Source of the DNA: an uncultured Chryseobacterium sp.
Lineage (GTDB): Bacteria > Bacteroidota > Bacteroidia > Flavobacteriales > Weeksellaceae
Length of the DNA: 64,000 nucleotides
Reading direction: 5' to 3'
Assembly: GCA_913778275.1 (NCBI GenBank)
Contig: CAJYWN010000009.1
Coordinates: 62,001-126,000, forward strand
In this document: positions 26,782-34,560 of the stretch, one piece after another
Layout: each line of letters starts with the position of its first letter
Position numbering within the stretch: the stretch's first letter is position 1
Program-made: the position numbers and the translations under genes
The notes under the pieces: model-generated
Told to the model about the DNA's origin: nothing
Seen by the model: only the letters and a program-made list of their open reading frames with translations
Database searches by the model: none

Positions 26782-27780
26782 TTATGCCTGTTGCGCTAAA
26801 TATTCTTTATAAAACTCCTGAGTTTCTTTAATCAGCGCGTCCATTTCTTCCAATGTAAATACTTCTAAAAATTTCTTCCTGAAATCTTTAAAATGAGGAA
26901 CGCCCCGGAAATAATTGCTGTAATGCTGTCTCATTTCGACCAGTCCCAATCTTTCTCCTTTCCATTCCGCACTCCATTCCGCATGCTGACGAACAGCTAA
27001 TAAGCGGTCTTCAATAGTGGGCGCCGGTAAATGTTTCCCGGTCTTAAAGAAATGTTTAATTTCATTGAAGATCCATGGATAACCGATGGCTGCTCTTCCG
27101 ATCATAATTCCGTCGCACGCATATTTCTGCTTGTATTCCAATGCTTTTTCAGGAGAATCGATATCTCCGTTTCCAAATATCGGAATCTCAATATTAGGAT
27201 TTTGTTTGATTCTGGAGATATGTTCCCAGTCGGCTTCCCCTTTATACATCTGGGCACGTGTTCTTGCATGGATCGTTAATGCTTTAATCCCCGTTTCCTG
27301 AAGACGTTCCGCTACCTCATCAATATTGATGGAAGTGCTGTCCCAGCCTAAACGTGTTTTAACGGTTACCGGTAAGCTCGTTGAGCGTACAACGGCTTTT
27401 GTAAGGCGAACCATGAGATCAATATCTTTTAAAACACCTGCTCCCGCACCTTTGCAAACCACTTTTTTTACAGGGCATCCGAAGTTGATGTCAACAAGGT
27501 CAGGATTTACCGTTTCTACAATTCTTGCCGACATGGCCATGGCTTCTTCATCTCCACCGAATATCTGAATTCCTACAGGCCGCTCATAATCGAAAATATC
27601 GAGCTTTTTTCTGCTCTTAATCGCATCACGGATTAACCCCTCTGAAGAAATAAACTCAGAATACATCAGATCTGCACCATGCATCTTGCATAACCTTCTG
27701 AATGGCGGATCACTTACATCCTCCATCGGTGCCAGTAAAAGCGGAAATTCCGGCAGTTCTATATTGCCAATTTTTATCAT
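26782..27780 (-). CDS. dusB: tRNA-dihydrouridine synthase
   Basis: 332 residues. The FMN TIM-barrel starts LLAPMEDVSDPPFR and includes DINFGCPVKKVVCKGAGAG (split by the catalytic Cys109), TVKTRLGWD and the FMN-phosphate loop GNGDIDSPEKA with IGRAAIGYPWIF. It reduces specific uridines in tRNA to dihydrouridine. The DusB assignment over other Dus types is by overall similarity. Convergent with deoC. Confidence 0.93.
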   Translation of the reverse strand: MIKIGNIELPEFPLLLAPMEDVSDPPFRRLCKMHGADLMYSEFISSEGLIRDAIKSRKKLDIFDYERPVGIQIFGGDEEAMAMSARIVETVNPDLVDINFGCPVKKVVCKGAGAGVLKDIDLMVRLTKAVVRSTSLPVTVKTRLGWDSTSINIDEVAERLQETGIKALTIHARTRAQMYKGEADWEHISRIKQNPNIEIPIFGNGDIDSPEKALEYKQKYACDGIMIGRAAIGYPWIFNEIKHFFKTGKHLPAPTIEDRLLAVRQHAEWSAEWKGERLGLVEMRQHYSNYFRGVPHFKDFRKKFLEVFTLEEMDALIKETQEFYKEYLAQQA

Positions 27781-27878
27781 GCTGCAAATTTACAACTTTT
27801 CAAAAAAATAAATCCTTTATTCTGAGTAAAGGATTTATGATTAGATGCTCCTGAAAAGAGCTGTATGTTTTAAGAATA

Positions 27879-28898
27879 TTATTTTTTAATGATCTTGGCA
27901 GAAAACCTTTGTTTGTCGTCTGATATTTCTACAGTATAGCTGCCTTTCTGTAAATAAGAAACATTAATGTTTTCAGAATAGCTTTCCGTAACAACCTTTC
28001 TTCCGGCCGCATCAAAAACAGTAATAAGGGTTTTCTTACTGTTATAATATTCCGGTAGTTTTATTTTCAGAGATCCGTTTACAGGATTTTCAAGAATTTT
28101 CACATCTTTTTTGCTATTTGCAGTTTCAGACGTTCCTAAAACGATAGTGAAAAGATCGCTGTATAATTTGCCAGCTTTAAATGATGTAATATTTGCTGTA
28201 GGAATGCTGGTTGTATTTGTTCTGATAAAAAAGCGGTCGAGATTCAGTGTGCTTGCAAAATCATTTCCGCCTGAAATTGTGAGATCCGCCGTTGCCGGTT
28301 CTGCTGCAGAGGAAGGGTTGAGGTATATCGACATTACGTCATCTGTAGTACTTCCTGAATTATAGGTGTATTTAACTACGACTAAATGAGTTGTATTAAG
28401 TGGTAATACTGTAGTAGAATAAGTATTGGTGCCGCTGTTTTTTGATCCGCCTATCTTAAAGCCTCCGGTTGCATTCTGAAAAAGAATTCTGATAGCTGTA
28501 TTGAAGGAACCTCCGCTCAGAATCCGGATGAAATCCCCCGGTGTTGTTGTAGGTACTACGCTGGCGTTCACCAGAAAAGAAAAGTAAAATGTAGTGCCAT
28601 CAGCAGGCATAGCCATAGGGGTGAAGTTTCTTCCCACAGCATCCTGGTTCGGGATTGTCTTTGCAGAATTGATAGCCGAACCGTAATTGGGATAACTTTG
28701 AGAAAAAGCCGCTACCTGGGTATTGGTACATCCAACTCCGGCACAGGCACCTCCTCCGTATGTGCTTGAGCTGTTCGTCCAGTTTCCCTGTCCGCTCAGT
28801 TGAGATGCGCTAAGAGTACTGAGATTGTCATTTAAAAGTAATTGTGCACTAAAGCTGTGTGCCAGAAAGGCACAGGCAAGAAATAAAAATTTTCTCAT
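27879..28898 (-). CDS. Secreted T9SS cargo protein with laminin-G/concanavalin-like body
   Basis: 339 residues from the ATG at 28898; upstream residues to 28925 would put a charged stretch before the signal peptide. Signal peptide MRKFLFLACAFLAHSFSAQ. The body is a Ser/Thr/Gly-rich beta protein without catalytic motifs (TFYFSFLVNASV, HLVVVKYTYNSGS), resembling jellyroll or concanavalin folds of secreted Bacteroidetes proteins. The last 75 residues form a type A T9SS sorting domain (VKILENPVNGSLKI ... RFSAKIIKK). Probably surface-attached or secreted. Function unknown. Confidence 0.82.
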   Translation of the reverse strand: MRKFLFLACAFLAHSFSAQLLLNDNLSTLSASQLSGQGNWTNSSSTYGGGACAGVGCTNTQVAAFSQSYPNYGSAINSAKTIPNQDAVGRNFTPMAMPADGTTFYFSFLVNASVVPTTTPGDFIRILSGGSFNTAIRILFQNATGGFKIGGSKNSGTNTYSTTVLPLNTTHLVVVKYTYNSGSTTDDVMSIYLNPSSAAEPATADLTISGGNDFASTLNLDRFFIRTNTTSIPTANITSFKAGKLYSDLFTIVLGTSETANSKKDVKILENPVNGSLKIKLPEYYNSKKTLITVFDAAGRKVVTESYSENINVSYLQKGSYTVEISDDKQRFSAKIIKK

Positions 28899-29126
28899 AG
28901 GTGTTTTTTTAATTAATTCTTTCACGAAAATATAAAATATTTTTAAAAGAAAATGTTAAAATATAATATTTGTAGTAAATGTAATAGTTTGGTGTTTAAT
29001 GCTGTAATTGGATTAATAAATATATCGAGATAAAATGTATTTAATTTTTGGATATTTTAGGAACAAAAATTTAAAATTTTAACTCAATTCCTTTTTCAAA
29101 TTAATAAAATAAATTACATTTCGTAA

Positions 29127-32100
29127 TTAAAAACTTGCTTTCACCTGCATGCTTCCAATGTGAATTGTTCTGTCGCCGGAATTTCTTCCTTCATAATTTA
29201 AATTAAGTTGAATGAAAGAATTTAGCGCCTGCTGAATAAAGACACTCCAGACCTGGTTTTTCCCGGGCTTTAATCCGTCAAGCATCTGGTTTCCTACAAT
29301 GCTGAAATTGTTCCCCGTAAAATTGTTATTGATGAATGAAAAGTTTCCTCTGATGGAGGTTTTTCTGCGTTCCCACTGGATGGTCCCGGTGACGTCAAAT
29401 GCTTTCAACAATTCTTCCCCGTCAACCCTGTCTTTTTGGCGGAAAGCGGAAGAAAGCTCGGCCTGAATGGCATCTGTAAACTTGTAAGTTGCTTTTGGTT
29501 TTGTTTCGAAATTATTCAGACGGTAATCTCTCGTAGCAAATAATTGTGAAGAGTTTCGGATGTCATGTACAGAATTTTCCCAGTCTATCCTGAATTCTTT
29601 ATTAAACCAGTATCCGATATTTAAAAAATGCGAAATCTGCTCCCGTTCTTCATTGCTGAAATTGGCATTGATGAGGTTGTCATTGGATATAAAGCGATAA
29701 TTTCCGTTCCAACCGGATTTTTCCGTCGGACTGAACTGGGCCGATGCCAGAATATTCTGGTTTTTCAGGATTTGGTCATCATTTTTTTCAAAAGGATTTA
29801 ATACCAGGACTTTATCCTTTTTATAGAATGAGTTCTGGGAATTCAGGGAAATATTAAAATTCCAACGCTTCAGGAATTTGTTTTCAGAATTAAAGACAAT
29901 TGAAGGATTCACAAATAAAGCCAGCTGAATTTTATTTTTGTTGGAAGGGATATACCGTACGGAATTTGTATAAATCCTGATATACTGTGCCAGATCCGAG
30001 TATTCCGCAATTTCAAATTCATCAAGCTGCTGAACACCATCGCCGTTGTAATCTGTCCACTTATAAATTCCCTGTCCGTCTGTTACTTTTATATATTGAA
30101 ATTCTCTTTGCGCTTCCTGTCCGTTTCCAAGTTCATAAAAAGCCTGGAGCCTCATCCCGTTTCTGAAAAGCTGTTGGTTGTAAAGGATATTTCCTACTAC
30201 GAAATCATTATTCCTGGAAGCGTCTGCATCCTGATTCTGGTAGAAAAACTTGCGGTAATGAAGAAGGGCGTTCAATGTTGTTTTTTCCGTTTTAATGATC
30301 TGGCTTTCTGCCATAACCCCCAGAATATTATTCATGCTCTGAAGCCTGTTGTCACGCACCGAGTCATTGTCCCTCATGTAAACTTTTGTGAGCAATTTTG
30401 TACGGGCGCTGTCCCCGATTTTTTTCTGAACAAAAATTTCCCTCCAGCTGAAACTCGTAACATCCATGAGCTGGGTATCATTGTATTTCTTTTCGTTATG
30501 CTCCATGCTTCCTCCCACGGCCCAGCTTCCTTTTTTACCCGTGTATTCTGTGGAAACACCGCCTCTTATGAATTTGGTATCCTGTAGGACAGCGTTGGTA
30601 TTAAGGTAAGATAAATTTCCCTTGGTAAAAAACTTCCCGCTGATCCAGCCGAAATCGAGGTCATTTTTTACGCCTTTGTAGGAATCCTGTTCATCGAGAT
30701 AATTGATTCTGTAATTTAAGGTAGATTTGTTGTTCCATTTATTTAAAAAGCTAAAGATAAATCTATTTTGTGTTCTTCCGCTGAATTCCTGGGCGAGGTT
30801 GAAATCTCTCGAAAATTCAACATCATTGATTCGGTCTAAAATATGAAACTGTCTGTCAATGTATTGATACTCGAAGTTCGGTGTTCCTTTCCAGTTGTTT
30901 TTGGTAAAGGTTTTATTTCCGAAAATCCTCCATGCATAGCCTATATTCTGATCGGAATCTTTCGATGAAAAAAGGTTGACATCATAATTGCTCAATGAAA
31001 GATCTGCCCCTATTTTTCCGTCTTTTAAAAGGTATTCGGAATTCAAAGAATAGACCTGCGATTTTTCCGGAGAAGGAAGCTTTCTTACCGCCCTGTAATC
31101 CCCCATATTGGGTCCTACGTATTCAAAAACTCTTCCGTTATTTGTGGTCTGTGTGATTTTATAATCCCCAAGATTTGCTCCGAAATACGTATAGGAAACG
31201 GTGTAAAGGGTCTGCGTAGCATCGGTTGAAAATTCATAATAATTTCCGGAAGGATTCTGAACCAGGCGGTAAAGGATCTTATTAACATCATATTCGGTGA
31301 CAACTCCGGAAGGTGCGTACATGAGGTTGGGATCGTTCCCCGCATTGGCAAGAATCTGCTGATCTTCAGAAGAAAGATTCAGCGCCAGCGGAGCGTTTTT
31401 ATTGTCATTTTCCATAAACCAGTTAAGTCCCAGTCTCAGCTTTTCTCTTTTGTGTTCAAGTTTTCCGGTGAATAAATATCTTGAATAATTTCTGTTGGTA
31501 TAATTATAGGAAATCGTAATGAAATTCTGCTGAAAAATAGGACGGAAGCTGGTAAATGTTACCTCGCCCGTATTGTAGTTGATAATATAATCCTGGTTTT
31601 CTCCGCGTTTCATGAGAATACCGTCGATAAAAACCTGTTCCGATCCGGAGATCAGGGTGATAAACTGTTCGCCGTTTTTTCCTGTCAGACGGTAAGGTCC
31701 CTGGTTTCCTTCAACACCCTGGAAACGGATTCTGTGGAACTCACTTCGTGCAACACCCATGGAAACATCTACAAATGTTTTATTGTCTTTTCCGAATTCC
31801 GTCTGAAATTCGAGCCCCATGCTTCGTCGCTGGTATTTGGCGAAATAGTTTTTAGCTTCAACAAGGTCAAGATGCCCGGCCCTGAGGATGGACTTATCCT
31901 TAATATTAAGCTGCATGTAAATCTTATCAAATTCTTCAAGAGTCTGGGTATATCCATCTGCCTGAATCGGTAAATTGTGATCCGAAATACTCGCAAGAAT
32001 GGTTACATCTTTGGAAAGTCTTCCGGAAATCTGCAGGTCCATTGAGCTTTGTACCGACTGCCCCTGGTTATTACCGAAAGTAATCCCCCGGATAATGGAA

Positions 32101-32375
32101 CCTTTAGAATTTAGCTCTCCTAAAAACCTTTTTTTATCATTTCGGGCCAAAACAGCTTCATCAACAATAATTCTGTTACTGGTTTTTACAAAATCCATGG
32201 TGTCTTTGGCGAAGATATCCTGCTCGAATCTGGCAGCGAGAATGCTGTCTTGCGCAGTGCTGTCCTGTTTAAGACTGTCCTGCGGAAGGTTGGGATTTTT
32301 CCATGTGAATGTCTGTGCATTTCCTGAGAATATGCCCATGCAAAACAACACGAATATCAGAATATAATTCCGCAA
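29127..32375 (-). CDS. Large outer-membrane protein of unknown function
   Basis: 1082 residues with signal peptide MRNYILIFVLFCMGIFSGNAQ. A Gln/Asp-rich stretch (25-60) precedes conserved blocks ITFGNNQGQSVQSSMDLQISG near 98 (read in two parts), ASISDHNLPIQ and FIDGILMKRGENQDYIINY near 255. From about 290 the sequence is dense alternating beta strands to a C-terminal strand ending MQVKASF, as in a large outer-membrane barrel. The front blocks resemble parts of SprA-type T9SS surface proteins, but the protein is under half SprA's length, so this is not SprA. No operon partner is obvious. Function unknown. Confidence 0.75.
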   Translation of the reverse strand: MRNYILIFVLFCMGIFSGNAQTFTWKNPNLPQDSLKQDSTAQDSILAARFEQDIFAKDTMDFVKTSNRIIVDEAVLARNDKKRFLGELNSKGSIIRGITFGNNQGQSVQSSMDLQISGRLSKDVTILASISDHNLPIQADGYTQTLEEFDKIYMQLNIKDKSILRAGHLDLVEAKNYFAKYQRRSMGLEFQTEFGKDNKTFVDVSMGVARSEFHRIRFQGVEGNQGPYRLTGKNGEQFITLISGSEQVFIDGILMKRGENQDYIINYNTGEVTFTSFRPIFQQNFITISYNYTNRNYSRYLFTGKLEHKREKLRLGLNWFMENDNKNAPLALNLSSEDQQILANAGNDPNLMYAPSGVVTEYDVNKILYRLVQNPSGNYYEFSTDATQTLYTVSYTYFGANLGDYKITQTTNNGRVFEYVGPNMGDYRAVRKLPSPEKSQVYSLNSEYLLKDGKIGADLSLSNYDVNLFSSKDSDQNIGYAWRIFGNKTFTKNNWKGTPNFEYQYIDRQFHILDRINDVEFSRDFNLAQEFSGRTQNRFIFSFLNKWNNKSTLNYRINYLDEQDSYKGVKNDLDFGWISGKFFTKGNLSYLNTNAVLQDTKFIRGGVSTEYTGKKGSWAVGGSMEHNEKKYNDTQLMDVTSFSWREIFVQKKIGDSARTKLLTKVYMRDNDSVRDNRLQSMNNILGVMAESQIIKTEKTTLNALLHYRKFFYQNQDADASRNNDFVVGNILYNQQLFRNGMRLQAFYELGNGQEAQREFQYIKVTDGQGIYKWTDYNGDGVQQLDEFEIAEYSDLAQYIRIYTNSVRYIPSNKNKIQLALFVNPSIVFNSENKFLKRWNFNISLNSQNSFYKKDKVLVLNPFEKNDDQILKNQNILASAQFSPTEKSGWNGNYRFISNDNLINANFSNEEREQISHFLNIGYWFNKEFRIDWENSVHDIRNSSQLFATRDYRLNNFETKPKATYKFTDAIQAELSSAFRQKDRVDGEELLKAFDVTGTIQWERRKTSIRGNFSFINNNFTGNNFSIVGNQMLDGLKPGKNQVWSVFIQQALNSFIQLNLNYEGRNSGDRTIHIGSMQVKASF

Positions 32376-32459
32376 GCCTTTAAAAATAATCCGTAAAAAT
32401 ACTTAAAAATTGTTTATGGAAAGGGGTTTAGTATTATTAACAAAAAATTAACCCTATTA

Positions 32460-32491
32460 TTGTCTTATGCGGAAAAATTGGTGTAATTTTG
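32460..32491 (+). promoter_or_regulatory. Promoter of the first T9SS cargo gene
   Basis: TTG (32460-32462), 21 bases, then TAATTTTG (32484-32491). It is 35 bases before the ATG at 32527 and divergent from the large outer-membrane gene. Confidence 0.6.
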
Positions 32492-32526
32492 GCCTGTAAA
32501 TTATTAATAATTAAAATTTTAAAGTC

Positions 32527-33468
32527 ATGAAAAAAATTTACTCTTTCTTTGCTGTAATCGGATTGGCAGCAAGTTTTATGGGGCAAACAACAGTAGCTTC
32601 AGACAACTTTAGCTATAATGGTGCTTTAACATCAAACGGATGGGTTACACACAGTGGAACAGCAGGTCAGCTTACAGCCAGCAGTGGTATTGTAAATTTG
32701 GTTGCCGGTAATTCGGAAGATGCTAACCTGGCTTTTTCAAGTACTTATGCTATCGCAGCAGGAGTAATCAGTAAAGCTGATTATTCTGCAACTATCAATG
32801 TAGCCAGCGCTACAGGACTTACTACAACGGGTGATTATTTTTTAATGCTTGGGGGAACATCAGGAGCGTCAGTAACTCTTTTCTATGGAAGATTATATAT
32901 CAAAGGGTCTGCAACAGGATATACATTAGGTGTCTTAAATAATAGCGGAGGTACTGCAACACCTACTTATGGAACAGAAATTCCTTACGGTACTCCGGCT
33001 AATATCACGGTGACGTATACTGTTGATAATACCTCAACTCCTACTAACGTAGCAACATTGCAAGTTAATTCGCAACCATTGCTTACAAACTCTACAGGAA
33101 CTTCGGCAGCTGCTACACAGTTGGCTTCCGTAGCGATCAGACAGGCAGGAAACGCCACGGCTGGAACAGGTAATATTAGTATTGATAATCTTGTTGTAAG
33201 AACATATCCGGCTGGAACTTTAGCGGTAGCTGATTTCAATAGTGTAAAATCAAATCTGGTAAAAAATACTTTTGTTAAAAACGACGAGATCACTTTCGGT
33301 GTTCAGGCTAAAGATATAAAAGTATACAACATGTACGGACAGGTGGTAAAAACAGCTTCGGTAAAGGAAAACGAATCTTTAAATGTCGCTGAATTACAAA
33401 AAGGAAATTATATTGTAACAGGTACAGTAAATAATCAGCCTGTTTCTCAAAAGATCCTGAAAGACTAA
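32527..33468 (+). CDS. Secreted T9SS cargo protein
   Basis: 313 residues: signal peptide (MKKIYSFFAVIGLAASFMGQ), a beta-rich body (about 21-235) with Thr/Ser/Ala repeats and no recognised catalytic site, and a T9SS type A C-terminal domain from about 240. The last 68 residues are nearly identical to those of the next gene (IKVYNMYGQVVKTASV, LQKGNYIVTGTV), although the two bodies are unrelated. Likely secreted or displayed on the surface. Function unknown. Confidence 0.82.
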   Translation: MKKIYSFFAVIGLAASFMGQTTVASDNFSYNGALTSNGWVTHSGTAGQLTASSGIVNLVAGNSEDANLAFSSTYAIAAGVISKADYSATINVASATGLTTTGDYFLMLGGTSGASVTLFYGRLYIKGSATGYTLGVLNNSGGTATPTYGTEIPYGTPANITVTYTVDNTSTPTNVATLQVNSQPLLTNSTGTSAAATQLASVAIRQAGNATAGTGNISIDNLVVRTYPAGTLAVADFNSVKSNLVKNTFVKNDEITFGVQAKDIKVYNMYGQVVKTASVKENESLNVAELQKGNYIVTGTVNNQPVSQKILKD

Positions 33469-33491
33469 ATATAAAGCATATATGATAAAGG

Positions 33492-33519
33492 AAAAGCCAC
33501 TTTTTTAAGTGGCTTTTTT
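33492..33519 (+). terminator. Intrinsic terminator
   Basis: AAAAGCCACTT (33492-33502) pairs with AAGTGGCTTTT (33507-33517) around a TTTT loop, followed by T. Confidence 0.9.
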
Positions 33520-33586
33520 GTCTTAATAAATATTATATTAATACACATTTCGTAATAAATGTGGTATATGTTTATCAATATGGCAT

Positions 33587-33594
33587 TAATTTTG
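33587..33594 (+). promoter_or_regulatory. -7 box before the lamin-tail cargo gene
   Basis: TAATTTTG fits TAnnTTTG and lies 33 bases before the ATG at 33627, matching the arrangement of the upstream paralogue. Confidence 0.45.
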
Positions 33595-33626
33595 TTGCTA
33601 TTTTATTACATATAAATCACTTGATT

Positions 33627-34484
33627 ATGAAAAAAGCATTTACTTTTATCGGGCTTGTCTCGATGACAGCGTTTTCTTACGCACAGATTGTAATTAATGA
33701 AATTTATACAGGAGGAGGCCTTTTAGGGGCAACTTTAACGAATGATTTCATCGAATTGAGAAACATTGGTAATTCATCAGCAACCTTAACAGGAGCAACC
33801 ATTCAGTATGGTTCCGCTACCGGAGCATTTACCCAGTATCACACGCTACCTACCATTACTTTACTTCCGGGACAATCTTACCTGATTCAGGAAGGTGGTG
33901 ACGGCGGAGGGTTAATCAATCTTGTCAATCCCAACCTTGTGGTGAATGTTGTACTGAATTTTGACGGATCCGGTCCGATTGTAGGTGCAGGGCTAGGGAT
34001 AGGGCTTACTTCCGGAAAAGTTGCTTTAGCCAGCAATGCTACACAGGTTACTGGACCAACGGCTTCCAATGTTTTAGATTTTGTAGGATATGGACTTGCC
34101 AATCAGTATGAAGGAGCCGGTGCAGCACCATCTCCTTCGATCCTGAATTCCATTACCAGAGTTTCAGGCGATACCAACAACAATAATGTGGATTTCACTG
34201 TAGGATTGCCTACACCGCAGGGAGGAACCTTAGCGGTTAGTGATATATCTGCTAACGCGGTACGCCCTAATTTCATCAAAAATACTTTTGTAAAAAACAG
34301 TGAAATTGTTTTTGGAACAGATGTAAAAGATGTGAAAGTGTACAACATGATGGGTCAGGTTGTGAAAACAGCTTCTGTAAGAGAAAATGAAACATTGAAT
34401 GTTGATGAACTGCAAAAAGGAAATTACATTGTAACAGGTACCATTAATAATGAACCGGTTTCTCAGAAAATCATTAAAGATTAA
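33627..34484 (+). CDS. Secreted T9SS cargo protein with lamin-tail domain
   Basis: 285 residues from the ATG at 33627; an earlier in-frame start lacks a signal peptide at the proper position. Signal peptide MKKAFTFIGLVSMTAFSYAQ is followed by a lamin-tail domain (IVINEIYTGG, FIELRNIGNSSATL, LLPGQSYLI), a beta-sandwich found in secreted nucleases and adhesins, here without an enzyme partner. The T9SS C-terminal domain matches that of the upstream gene almost residue for residue. Probably surface-exposed; possible ligand-binding role only. Confidence 0.85.
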   Translation: MKKAFTFIGLVSMTAFSYAQIVINEIYTGGGLLGATLTNDFIELRNIGNSSATLTGATIQYGSATGAFTQYHTLPTITLLPGQSYLIQEGGDGGGLINLVNPNLVVNVVLNFDGSGPIVGAGLGIGLTSGKVALASNATQVTGPTASNVLDFVGYGLANQYEGAGAAPSPSILNSITRVSGDTNNNNVDFTVGLPTPQGGTLAVSDISANAVRPNFIKNTFVKNSEIVFGTDVKDVKVYNMMGQVVKTASVRENETLNVDELQKGNYIVTGTINNEPVSQKIIKD

Positions 34485-34510
34485 TTTTTTTATAGAATCA
34501 AAAAAAACAA

Positions 34511-34545
34511 TAATGCCTCAGATTAGTTTCTGAGGCAATTTTTTA
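34511..34545. terminator. Bidirectional terminator
   Basis: TGCCTCAG (34514-34521) pairs with CTGAGGCA (34530-34537) with flanking A and T runs, between convergent genes. Confidence 0.85.
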
Positions 34546-34560
34546 TAGTAGGGAAATTAA

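Noticed and set aside
30096..30587. 163-codon plus-strand frame
   Set aside because: Antisense to the 1082-residue outer-membrane gene, with no start signal or family likeness.
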